Shown here: piece by piece, positions 39,255 to 52,620 of the stretch | How the letters are laid out: each line of letters starts with the position of its first letter | How positions within the stretch are numbered: the stretch's first letter is position 1 | DNA from: Colius striatus | Lineage: Eukaryota; Chordata; Aves; Coliiformes; Coliidae | Reading direction: 5' to 3' | NCBI RefSeq assembly: GCF_028858725.1 | Contig: NC_084765.1 | Span: forward strand, 8,511,501 to 8,575,500 | Length of the DNA stretch: 64,000 nucleotides | The notes under the pieces: model-generated | The model's input: only the letters and a program-made list of their open reading frames with translations | What the model was told of the DNA's origin: nothing | Databases searched by the model: none | Translations under genes and position numbers: made by a program

Positions 39255-42200
39255 TATGCCTAAATATTTTTGTGCTGTGGTTGAAATGGAAAAATTGAAA
39301 TATTCAGTCAGAAGTGTGAGAGACTTGTAGCTCCTTGCTTAAGTGTTGTTTCCATACTTCAGTAATATTTTTCTATCCCAAATTTTTTTAAATGCAATTA
39401 TAATTAGTATATACATCTAAAGCAGTAAAAGTACATAGGGAATTACATTTTCAACCATTTAGAAATTCTTTAATTGTAGTCAATATTTGCACATTTAAAT
39501 TTGAGCTTGGTTTTAGCTCAAATATAAACAAAACCCAGCATTTGAATGTTTTAAGAACATTTGTGATCTAGAGCTGTAGTCTCTAGAATAAGTTATTTGC
39601 AAACCCAAACACTGGAAGTTGAAATCCAAACATTTTCCTTGGTTTCTTTGCTCCTTATGCTTTCCTCTTAAAGTGCTAAATAGATTCAGACGTTTCTCAA
39701 GCTGCAGCCTAGGCTTTGCAGAAAGCATTGAGAGATTTAACAAACTTTTAACAGAACAGCCTTCAGCTTTTGGTATGTAAATAAACTGCTGCTTAGCCTT
39801 TGTGCTTTACTGTTTTGATATAACAATTAAGGAAAAACTACTTAATCACTTCCTGAATAAAAGCCCTTACTAGGAACTGGAAAAATGGGAGAAGTCCTGA
39901 ACCAGTAGGGAATTCATGCTAAACGCTGAATCATAAAAAAACTGAAGAAGTTCAGATTCTTGTTCATTAATCAAAAAAAAGAATAGTTAGAATTCTGTTC
40001 CATTATGTCAGAAATTGTGGACATGGCCAACTATTGGAATAGTCAGATTGCATTTATATCTAAATATTTCGGACATAGTGTGTACTATGAACAAAAATTG
40101 GAAATCAATGCAGCCTAGCATTACTCAGCATTACAGCATATATTCATCTATTGTCTGGGTTTTATTTAAATCCAGAGAGCTGCTAATACCATTATCCATT
40201 CAGAGTTTTTACAGTGTTCTTTCTCTGTCTTGTTTCTTTTAGACACTAATCTAATTTCTAAAAATTGCTGTGAAATACTAGATTTGAATAACTGACACAG
40301 AATAGACACTACCACTACTTTCCTTGTCAACCAAACCACACAAAAAATTTGGCATGAACATTGTAGATCTGTGCAGAATTCAGAGTGTCACCAAGTGTCT
40401 CCCTTGCATTAAGTCAGCTTTGGAGGGAGTGCAGGCATTGGTGTGGCTTTGTTTTGTTGGTCTTTGGATTTGCTGTCTTTTTTTTTTAACAGGAAATTAT
40501 TTCATTAGTATCTCTGGAAGACCTTTCATCAGCTGTAGCAGGAGTAAGAGTGGGCTTTGAAGCTGGAGTGAATTTGTCTGAAGATTTATCTATATTCTGA
40601 AAACTGAATAACAATTGCTCTTTCCTGATTATTTCTGCATTGCATACCTGCAACTGAAAGCACAAATACTGAAGTGCTGTACTGTGAAAGGAGATAATCT
40701 TGTAGATGTTATAGTCCTGAACAAAATCTAAGATTATTTAAAAGTATGTTTGCACAAATAGTATGGTGAGTTTTACAAACTGCAGAATCAGATGAGCTAG
40801 AGAAGTGTTGATTGCATCTCACTTTCTCTTTTATGGTGTCCTTCCATCATATTATCTATCTGTTTAATACATTTCAAATTTATAGTCTGAATGAGGCAGG
40901 TAATGTTTTTATCTGCCAGCTCAGCCTGAGCAAATACATCCTTAAGCACCATGCTGCTACCACTGTTTAATTGAACAGATTTCTGTGCCAGATGAATAAA
41001 TGCAAAGAGATTCCTTGTTCTCATCTTTAATGATAAACAGAATCAGACCAAAGTAAAAATGCTATGGTGAAAATCTGTCAATTGAGTAATTTTGTCTTTG
41101 ATGTAAAGGTTCATGCATATAGGTAATATTCAGTGTTGCAGGGGGTTATGATTGTCAAAGTATATTTGGTATACTTGGTATATAAAGTATATTTGATGGG
41201 GAAAAAATAATGTTCTCATATTATAAAACTTACAAATTCTGATGATGAGAACGAATGCAATTTAAAGTATCAATAAAAGTACAAAAAAATTACTGTTACA
41301 ATGTCTCATTTAATTAGGCCAACTTTGTGAAAATACTTATTTCTGAGACAAATTTGTAATAAATCTGGCATAAGTTATTTCTAAACTACTTTATAAAAAC
41401 TAGGTGTTTAATATTATCCTATTCTACTGTTAGGATTGGAACACAAAGAAATTTAAGTGACTTTTTCATGCTTAAATATCTTGGTTTTGATGAACATGGG
41501 ATTCTGAGTAGAGACTCAAATTCTTTTATATTACTGAAGTAAATATACAGGTAGTATGAGCAATCACTTGGCAAAATTATTGATTTATGTCATAATGCAT
41601 ACCTTCATCCAGTCAGACTGAAGACTACATCCAAAGTCAGTTCTCATGGCTTGAAATTAAAGTTCTGCCTCAAAAAACAATTCTTTTGTTTTTTACACCA
41701 AGGAAGAGCTTCAACAGAGGGAGAGAAAGAGAGCCTATAAACAGATTTATCCAAGTACTCCTTTGAGTTGCAGACCTACAATCCAATTATTTTCCCAAAT
41801 GGACTTAAATCTGTTTTATTTTGTTAGGAGACTGCCTGAAATGAGGTGAATTCTGAAGCTGAAACACAATTTCTAAATGATGTTTTATGAAACCTGATTT
41901 TTCTTAGTTGGCAGGGACTGGGAAATGAAATTGTTGGTTACTTTTTCTAAAGTGACTAATTGACTGGCACACTTGGAGTTCTAAAACTCAATGAAAGACA
42001 GGGGTGTTAGCATCAAGACTTCCTTACTGCTCTAAACAGAATTACTTTCATTATCTTCCAACTTTGCCTGGTAACTCAATGTTATAGGAGGATTGCTGAA
42101 AAAGTGAAAAGAACATAAAGCAAAAAGCATGGATCTTGCATGAGTGGTTTTATATGGAGCACATCCTTGTGATCAATATACACAAGTATCAATCCTTCCA

Positions 42201-42682
42201 TTTTAAAAACAATTCATATAATCAGCACAGAATTCTGAGTCTCTAATAATTTTACAGAGCTTGAGGCATACGTGCTCTGAATTGTTTGCAAGGGAGACAA
42301 GTGCCAGCTTTTTTGATTAGGAGATTTTCTGCGTTAATTCCTTCTAGAATTGTACTGTTTTAAGAATCTATTCTGATATTAAGTTTGTTTATTATCTGTT
42401 TCTCATAACTAGACATCTTTAATAAGCTAGATAACTTTAAGCATCTGATGAGTGGGTGGTATTGACTGAGAATTTTAAGATTCTGTATATTTTTGGCAAA
42501 AAAGAAGTACCTTGTGGATTTAGTACTGCTTTTGTATAGGAGCCTAGAGAGATAGAGCCAATAAGTAATGTAAAAAGTTGTACATGACAACAGAAGGATA
42601 AAATGTTATGCCTGCAGTTAATATACATTAGTCTTCTGTTTATCAAATGAAAGTATCAAAAAGTGTGAAATCACGAAACTAG

Positions 42683-42752
42683 TTCTGCAGGGGGGTTGGA
42701 CTAGATGATCTCTAAAGGTCCCTTCCAACCCCTACCATTCTATGATTCTATA
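42683..42752 (+). mobile_element. CR1 LINE, 70-bp 3' end
   Basis: A well preserved tail from TTCTGCAGGGGGGTTGGACT through the CCCTTCCAACCCCTACC block to ATTCTATGATTCTATA. Sequence upstream of 42,683 is unrelated to CR1, so this insertion was severely 5'-truncated. Confidence 0.93.
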
Positions 42753-45700
42753 ATTATTTTCTACTTTGCTATCACCTAACGTATATCCTTTTGAAGGTGT
42801 ACTTGGATAGTTTTTCAAGACTGATGATGAGGGTAAATATTTTTGAATTAATAGATAAGAATCCTCTTAATCTAATGACAGTTATTTCCCTCTCGGCTTT
42901 GTGTGATGCCTTGTGATACTTGCTATATTCTTTGACCACATCTTAAAAGAGTAACTAGACTTGAACAGACCAATCACTGTTCTCTCGTTGGATGACAAAC
43001 CTGGAAACTCCTGCATTTAGCTGTGTGATGGGACAGTTAATTTGCTGTTGTGGTTTTGTGTGTCTATCTGTATATTTAGTTGTTTCTGTCTGTCACAAAG
43101 ATGAGCAGACACCTATTATTTTTGCAAACCAGAAAGGAGATGCCTTTGGCTGAAGTGATGGACAGTTCTGAGCTCACTTGTTAGTTTTCCAAGTTACCTT
43201 AGTTAGGCACAAAAGAGACTTAAACTAATGAGGATGTTGCTTTTTAGTCTAGCTATATACCATACTTACAGTCTGTAATTCAGTATGAATAGTTTTATTA
43301 ATCTCTGTAACATATCTTTTGGAAGAAAAAAATCTCATCCTTTCCAAAATTCTGTTGATTTACTGTTTCTACAACATTGAATGTTGTTTTTCACATTCAG
43401 TGTACATTAAACATTCAGTGCGCACTTCAAGTTCTCTTTGCAATAAGACTAATCATTTTAAGAACTAATTTATGTAATGTAGCATTTACCTACCATTACA
43501 GTCCAAAATAAAGCTTCATCCACATTTGGCAGAACATGTGTCTTGTGGGAGGGCAATGACAAAGACCAAAAGAAATCTAAACAAGAAGTAAAACAAAGAA
43601 ACGTAATTCATTAATCAAAAACCACCTGGAGCAGCAGTTAGTCTAAATCCCTTCTGCTTTAGACAGTTTTAATCCCAGAGGAAGCTTTCCCTTGTAGCAT
43701 TTCATGGTAAAGCTCATATTTTCATAATGAGGAAGTTCTGTTGAAAAATATCATGTGTTAGGTCAGGACTGACTGAGGTTTCTTTCACACAAACTATAAA
43801 TACTTTTTTTGTTGTTTTGTTATTTGTGAACCAGTTTATTGCAATCTATTACATCAAAATTTGAGGAATGCTGGTAATATGCAAGGAGTGATAATGATTT
43901 GGAGACCAGTCTCTTATGCCACCAAGTCTAAGTCATGCTTGTTTTGTGTTCTTTAGCTTTCACCTTTTCTGGAATAAATTATTTTCCTTAGCTTTGGGAA
44001 CAGTCAATAGCATAAAATATTTTGTAGCTCAAAAGTACGCAATTCTGTAATAGCTGGAACACGAGAAGCTTTTAAGAAGTGAAGATGGAATTTCTACTGG
44101 GCTTATTTTGATTCCCAAGACCTATGTCTGCAGACTATTTACTTAAATTCAAGTATAATTCTGTGTTTGCTGACATAAATGCTTATCATTTTGCAATAAA
44201 GGTTTTAAGTCATCTTCCAGAAAGCAACAGGTAATCAACAACCAGGAAATTTTAGCTAGAGTAACAGGATGCCTCCTCTGTAAAGAGTGAGTGGTGGCAT
44301 TTTATCTGGTATGAAAATGCTTTCACAGTTTCCATGTCTTCACAAACCCAAACTCCTAAATATAGTTCCTCTAAAATGCCCACAAAAATATATTTTCGTA
44401 AATGCAGATTCAGTGCTTTTGTGGAGATGAGTTAAGCTGACAACAGGGTTTACTTCCATGGGTAGTTAAGCTTCCTGGTCAAACAGAACACAAAAAAACC
44501 TTAAAATCAGCCTTTGAATTACAAGAGTGGGATGAGATACTCTACATTCACAATTAAGACAATTTGCCCTTAATCTTAGGAATTATCTTTGGTTGCTCCA
44601 CTTTCCACCCCAGGACATATCCCAGACAGAGATCTGCCACTCCTAAAGGAACTCTATTTTAAAGATTGGTTTTGATGCTTTTAATCTATTCTTTTAAGGA
44701 GTCTAGTGGCTTTGAGACCACAATGACCTAAAAATTATTACAAAGTAACTCTGACATGAGTGCTCTCTCTTTTCTGAGACACTGTTATCCCATTCGTGGG
44801 TTTATCCCTAATACCTGGGTACGGATCTCCTATTCCTTTTGTCTTTTTCTGGAGCAAGCTGAGTTTTTGTAGTAAATGTCTTATGTTGTATCTAACTGAT
44901 CAAAAAGACTATCAGAAACACATAGTTATTGCAAATGAATCCTGCAACTAAATATTCAGGGCTATTATATCTTAGTTTACTGGCTTTCTCATGGGTGGTT
45001 CCTCTGTTCAACATATACGTCACTTTATTTGGTGAAAACTTAATTTATAAATACATTGCACCAAGTTCTTGACTTCTGTGTTTACCAGCTTTCTTCAGAA
45101 ATCACGTGGTTCTTTAACAGAATTACACAGAAACAAGTCATACCTTGGGGAACTTTTTCACTTAACTCCTGAGGTTTTTGGGTTTTTTTTCCTGTGGTAT
45201 TTTCTTTTTTAAATTCCTTTTGAATTTTTATATTATTCATTTTCAATTGTGGTAGTGCTCCCTCTTGGTTAATTAAGATATTATTTGCAGCTAAACTCAT
45301 GCAGTATGTGACCTTTCTGTCTTTAAGAAAACATTGAAATGACAAAACAAAACAATTTTTAAATGTTAAATTTATTGATTCGTTGGTAATTAAATAAACA
45401 CTTGACATAATGACCAGCTAGTCTGTTGTCCTGTGAACTTGCTATGGTAAATGCTGATGTAGTAACAAACGGAATATAAAATTCTCTTGGGTATTTTCAC
45501 AAAAGTATTAAGATTTGGCGGGTGTGAGAGTATACAATCCAGGATCTGTGTCAGATTCCACAAGGGAAACACTGAAAAGTGAAATTAAAAATTCTTAATT
45601 CTTCCAGGAGACCCTACTGAGGTATTTGCAGCTTTAGACATGCAAGTCTTATCCCATTACTTTTCACAAATCTTCCACTGTGGACAGTATTTGTTTTTCT

Positions 45701-48700
45701 CTTATTCAGGTTCTGCCTTTTTAAGTAGCATCTGTAATTGAGCTTTGAAAAGATATAACTCTCTCAAAAATGAATTTTAATGGTATTCTTGAATCCTAGT
45801 TCACTTGTGGCCACAAAAATGCACAAAGGTACACAAATGATAGTAACTGTTAGTTTACAGCTACTTTTTTCATCAGCTGTTCCTCTAGAAATTGTGGAGT
45901 TCTGATGTTTTCTGAGTCTGGAGAAATCTACTTGGATTCATCTTCTCCTCAGTATATTTCAGTAGTTGTAATTCAACAGCCTAGTTTCTAAGTGTTTCTT
46001 ATATGCCCTCATATGTTGCATAAATTAACTAAATTGCAAGGACTTGAATGTGATCATAAATTCTTGCAATCAGTGCAGCAAAGGAATATTTTAAAAACTT
46101 TCCACTCCAGGCTGTAATTTTACATTTAATTTTCTTCCAGAAAAGCATTTAAGTGACCCATTTTGTCTCCAGCTGTTCCCCACGATACAAGATACCTAGC
46201 CTTACAAAATGGCTCATGAACTATGTCTCTGAAAGGAGATTTTTTTAAAATGATCCACAATATTTAAAAAAACTGTTATCCTTCATCAAATATTACTCAG
46301 ATTTTTCCCTGTACACAACAGATTTCTGCTTCAATGTGTCATCTTTTTAATAACAGTTTTCCTGTTATAATGGGAGAAAATATAAGATCCAGGAGTGTGG
46401 TCATACTGTCAATTAGAGTAGAACATGCCCAATCAAAGAAATTGCAGGGGCTTTTTATCAGCCTCTTCACTTTCCAATGTGTACAGAGAAGCTCAAATGA
46501 AGGTACTGAATTTGCACAGTATGTGTGACTCTGACCCCTCATCTGAAATTTGAGGATTGAGAACTGAGTGTCTGGAAAGCTATCAAAGCTTTTTTGACTC
46601 CCCAGAGGTTCTCCCATGAGATAGCCTTTTGCAGGATGTAGGTTAGTTTTTGCTTCAGAGGTTTTTGTGGCTCTGGATCTTTGTACTGTACAGAGGAGAG
46701 TTTATAGATAGACTTCATATACAGTGACATTTTTCCTTTGATAAAATCTCCAGGTACTACAAAACCCCAAACAAGTCACCTTCTTACTTGAAGTTTGTTT
46801 ATTTCATTAGAGGATTACTTCTATCTTGATTTCAGTGGGATCAGACTATGGACTTTTAAAAAAAATATCTGTTTCCACAGTTGCAAGTTTAAATCACGTC
46901 TTATGCCATTGCCTTTTTGTACACATCTACAAAAATATCCTGCTATTTTTTTTAACAATTTTAGGTTTCAAACTTCTGAGTGCAAGCTAAAAAATATTTT
47001 CTTTTCAAAATACTGTATAGTTTGCAAAAGCTCTCGCCTGTCTAGAACTTTTGTTTTTAAACCAAATTGTATGTATTTTTTCCTTATCAAACAGCAGAAA
47101 GCAATAATGTAGCACCAAGGTATTTAGGATTCAGTCAGTGACAAGCCAATGAAACTATTTCTGACCATGCCATTATATATCTTAACACTTCTCAAATAAA
47201 TGTGGTGAAAGTTTAATGGCTTAGGCAGGGTGTTCTTTGCTATAAAGTTTCATAGGATTGTTCCACTGATAAAATTTGCAATCACAGGTACATTTGTCAA
47301 TAGTTGTTTTGTGATTAATTTTTTATAAATGAGGTCCACTGTACAACTGTGGATGCACTTTATCCTCTATAATAATATCCCACTTTGTTGAATGCAAGTT
47401 AAAGTCAATTTGGGATTTTCAAACTCCTCATTCAGATAATTTGGGCACATGTTATTTGATTAAGGTTATTTTAGTATGAGTTTACTTGACTTGTAAATTT
47501 GGATCAGATTCCTAACAATTGTAGGAGCTTTGAATTGCAGTCTCTACAGTAACTGCTTTAGGCCCATTTCCATCAAGTTTGCGCTGACAAAGTTTCTAAA
47601 ATGAGCAAATTGATCAGAACCTCTGTTATTTTTAGTCTTATGCAGTCATGCTGAAACCATTCACGTGGGTCTGTTTCTTGGTGGAAGTAAGACTGTTCTA
47701 TGCAGAAATTTTAAGAACCCTTATTACAATGAACTAAAAATGAATACCTTTTTTTTTAAGGAAAAAGTGCTGTTCTGCAGTTCTCTATTAAAGAGAATGA
47801 GGAAGAAATTAAAAATTAGTATTTTTTTTTAATGATTTTGAGAAGTTACTTCACAGTACACTTTCCTCATAATACTATTTATTGAAAAATTTACTTGGTA
47901 ATTGTTCTGGTTTTGATCAACAGTAGTCTGATGTTAATTTATTCAATTGACATGCTTATGACCTACTGGAATTGCTTTGAAAGTGATATTGAATGTATTG
48001 AATGAAAGATAAATTGTAGTTGAGGATGGATTTAGAAGTGAATGTTGTTTCCTACATTATAGGACTGCAAGTCATGTGGTGGGAAGGGCATAGATGTTGC
48101 CATCTGTGAGGGGGTGTTAATTTTGCCAGCCATCTCAATGTAATTGGTCTACTGTTCAGGCTGTGTTCTCTTCCAATATTTATTCTGTTACTGTTTGGAT
48201 GATTCAGCTATTTTATTGCTTTCTTCCATAGAGATTCGAGCAAATCTGATTCATGTGCTTCTTATGGGTCTAACTTTCACAATAATATGCAATACTCTAA
48301 GTTTTAACTTTCTGGACTCAAAGATCTTTGGAAGATGTAAATGAAATTTTTGTAAGAACTTCTTTTTACTGTATTTTATCTACTTGCTGAATATCCTACA
48401 AATTTACTAATTTTGACCACCGATGTTTAGACATGGGCAGTCCTGACTTTATGAATTTTTTTCTTTCTTTCTAGTGATCATAATTCTTGAAGACTTTGAA
48501 AGGACTGAATGCATTCTACGTGACTGGCTGCAGCTATTTCAATGTGTTCACATGTTTATTTTTATGTTACTGTAAAGTCTGTTATTTCACAAGTTCTGTG
48601 TATGATCTTTTGTGCTTTTCTTGTATTATGGAGACAACTGTGACACAAACATTTTGTAATCCTACAGTTCTTTAGTGTGCTTTGGTTTATGTATTTCATT

Positions 48701-51700
48701 GCTTTTTGACCCAGTACAAGATTTTGTTAACTGGAGGTCATCATCAACATGACATTTATCAAGAATAAGTAATTACTTTTAGAATAATGTCTGAAATGAC
48801 AAATTTAGAATTTTTTGAGATAAGCACAGGGAGGACTTACAAGCATAATAGTAGAGAAAAGTAAAAATCTAAAATTAGAGGGGACTAAATTTAGTGATCA
48901 AGTAATTCTCTCAATTTATATGTCCTTCTACTGGCACAGCTCGTCAGGTTTATGGCTTTGCATTATTCACAGTCTGTGGCATTAATTATTTTTTTATCAA
49001 AGAAAAGAAGATTGATTTCCTCAAGTATTCCTGAAGTTCTTGAGTGCACAGTCAATTTAAAAACTTAATCTGTCGTGTTTTGCATTTTCTTGAGGGGACT
49101 GGAATTTTTTCATGGTCTACTGACCAGGTACTTGCTCCAGGTATCTTTGTGTTCCCATGCCTTTTCAATGCATAAGTTGGAAGTCATACCGACTCCATCT
49201 CATGTTTTTCATATCTTTGATTTATGAAAATCATCACAGAACTCCTTTCTATACTATCAATCTTTTGATATCACCATGGCCCATGTAGCACATTCTGTTG
49301 TTCTTATTTGCAGCACCTACAACTATCCTCTCTAGAGTTCTTTCTCCAAATCTTTCACTGTTTAATCTCCTGCTCTTATTCGTTATCACATGCATCTTCA
49401 TTAGCCATTTTTTAGTTCCTTTCTTATATTTTTATATTTTATCTTAAACAAATTTAAAGTTTTCTGCCTTAGTAATGATCCCAATGATGACATTTGGGAA
49501 TATTGAGAACACAATATGTGTGAGTGCTTGCAAGGTCAGACCACAAAGGTGAAGAAATATCTCTTTTCTAGACTTTAGCAACACTTAGGTCTATGTGTGG
49601 ATCTATTTAGCCCAAGCCAGTCAGGGGACTTAATTAGAGTGCCTATACAGGCTTTAAAAAGCCTAGCCAAGTAAAGTATCTAGGAAGTAAATTGTGGCTG
49701 AAGATCTAAGCTTCCCAGAAGTCATTTTGTATTGAATCTACACTGTTATGAACATTCCTGTATTTTAGATTTCATTATGAGAAATTTTCAGTCTTAGTTA
49801 CATTTAGGATTCAAAGAAAAAAATGAATAGTATAATTTAGCTTAAATTTCACAGTGATATTTTCTAGTTTCATAATAGTATTTCTAAAAAAGCTTTTCCT
49901 ATGACAGTGTGCTAACAAAAGAAAACGCTGGGTTTTGGACATATTTCCTACTGTAGCATAGTGGGGTCGGTTAAATATGTATGTGTATAGTTATTTTTTT
50001 TTTTAATGAGGAGGCTTTAGAGTTACTGACAAGTTAATATTTGTATTTGTTATGCACCAAGTACCAGTTCCTCTAACTGATAGTGATGGATAAACATGAA
50101 AGCCCTACTAAAAGAAACAAAAAATGCCTGTACAATTTGTCTTCCTGTCACGCTAAAATATTGGGGTACCTACTATTAGATGTAGTTATTCTGGACTGAA
50201 AGACTTATCTTCATATAAGGAGAGTAAAATTATTGTTCTGTGTTATTGGTATAGAAGCAATGTAAATTGAAAAAATGAATTAATTTCTCAATGTTTATCC
50301 CCAAAGAAACAAATATAAAATCAAGAGTGCTATCTGTAGTGTTACATTTATTTAATTACTTTTGATATGTAGGTATCTATGTATATAATAAAATTGCTGC
50401 TTTAACATTACTTTATTATCAAACGACCGATATAGCACTTCGTCAGTTGTCTAAGAATTAATGAATGTAAATAATTACCATACTTATCTAAACTACACTA
50501 ATTCATTTATTCATCTTCAGATATAATCAACTAAACCACACTAGTACTGTCTGCCTTCTGTAATTTTCTCAAGGGTTTTAGTGCTTTCCCCAGGTGTTTG
50601 GAAACGCTACACATGATCTAAAGGCCTTAGTTAACTTGCAATCAATATTGCAAGAAATTTCTAGCAATACTGAATAATGTAGATTTCAAGAACAGCTGGG
50701 CTTTACTAACAGCACTTTGTTATTGTGTGAACTTTGTTGTGTACACAGAAAAAGTATTGGTATAAAACAAGTATTTTTGTACACTTGTGATCTACATTTG
50801 ATTTTCATATTTGGCAGAGCAAAGTAAGAATGAAAAAATCATAAAAGGATAGATTAAATACAGTGTTACATGATATTTTGTTCTGGGCAGGAGAAGTTGG
50901 GACACTTGTTAGTTCAAGAAATCGGTTTCAGTTCACCGCTCCTATGATGTAATTAAAAAATAAGACATACATATTTCATAAATATATTGGATTCTAGGCT
51001 TTTGGGGGGTGAGGTTAGAGTAGTGCATGTATTTCAATGTCTGGAAATTCTCTTCTTAATTCTTATGGTTCATCTAGAAATATTCCAAATGAACCTCTGT
51101 CAGTTTACAGAACTGAAGTCTGTAGACTGTTGGACTTCATTGTCTAATCAGGCAAAAGGTGAGACCTGTGAAACTAGATACTAAAAAGCCCCTAAAGTTA
51201 TCTGTTGGTAAATCGCTGGCCATCATTGTGCTTGTGATTGCTAATGGATTGCATCTCCAGGAAAGTGACCTTTTCTCCCTGTAGCCAGGTGACTCTGTTT
51301 GGGGATATCCCCCAGTTGCCATTTCCAAATATTTCCCAAAAAACTGTCTCTGTCTCTAATATCTCTGTTTCTATTGTCAAAGTAAACTTGTAAAATACTT
51401 TCCAAAGTCGAATCTGCAAACTAAAACGTGGCACAATATGGGACACCAAACCCCAGGAGTTCACTCTGGTATTCCTCTCCCACACTAACTTCTGTGTATT
51501 CTTTAGGCTATAAAATATCTTTCACCTGCTTATCAACTTCCTCATCTCTTTCTGACACTTCCTCCTTCCTTCCCTTGAACATTCCCTTTACTTCATAGGT
51601 TCCAATTACCTTTCTAGAGATGATCCAATGAATGGACAGCTAACTAAACTCTGAGAAATTGCTGTGAAAGTGCATTTAGCTTTGTAAAAGAGTTTGTCTT

Positions 51701-52207
51701 TTCAGACTTGCAGGAGGGCTAATATATTTGGAAGCTTATCTTTTTTTTGTTTGTTTTTTGTCAGCATACCTACTGATCTGGGAAAAGAGATTTCCTCCTC
51801 CCACAAACCCTGTTTTGCATTACCAGCTTGCAATATTAACTTCATATAGTGATGACAAAATAAGATGATGTGTCTACAGAACTCGCAATGAGGTACATCA
51901 TTAGCATACTACATTTGTCTATTTGATCTTCCATCTGTTTACCAAGTAAGAAATATTAACTTTTAATATGTTTTTTGCCCCCATGTGTATGAATATACAT
52001 ATTTGAAAGTTTTTCATATATGTATTTTTCACTCATTTGCTGTCAGTCTAGATTTTTTTATGAACTGCAGAAACAAAACACTCTTTGATATGTGAAAGAA
52101 ATGGGTCTCTGAAAGATTTCCCAAATCTCTTGCAATATTTGAACTGAGTATCTGAGATTTAAGAAACTTGGGAGAACTATTGGAGTGTTTTTCTATAACC
52201 CCAACTG

Positions 52208-52231
52208 CAGAATCTCTGTGCAGAGATTCTG
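52208..52231. repeat. Perfect 11-bp hairpin
   Basis: CAGAATCTCTG (52,208-52,218) and CAGAGATTCTG (52,221-52,231) are exact reverse complements separated by two bases (TG). Such near-palindromes can extrude as cruciforms. No known element is attached to it. Confidence 0.8.
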
Positions 52232-52591
52232 TGGATACTGACTACCTGTTTTTCTACTGACCCACAGGAATATCTAGCAATACTTGGTATAATTGAATTG
52301 CACAAATATACTGCTTTGAAAAAACTGCTTTGAAACTTTGTTTTAATACTTAGGGAGTTTTAATCACTGTATGCACTCTAATTTTTTTATCTATAGATCT
52401 CGGTGCTTTGCAAAGATATTCTGCTACTCTTTCTGATAATAAACAGAGCTACAGAGAAACATTGTGAGCTTAGATTCAGCCCAGCTGCTCAGTGTCAAAA
52501 TGCATTCTGAAATGCAAGTCTCTTTACTCCTATGCCCTCAGTTGGCCACACTTTCCCTTCTGTATCATATTGTTTGTGTCAGATGAACACC

Positions 52592-52620
52592 TACACACAC
52601 ACGCCTCCCCCCACCCCCCC
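52592..52620 (+). repeat. Short (CA)n plus C-rich run
   Basis: ACACACACAC followed by GCCTCCCCCCACCCCCCC. Low complexity; the complementary strand is G-rich. Confidence 0.75.
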
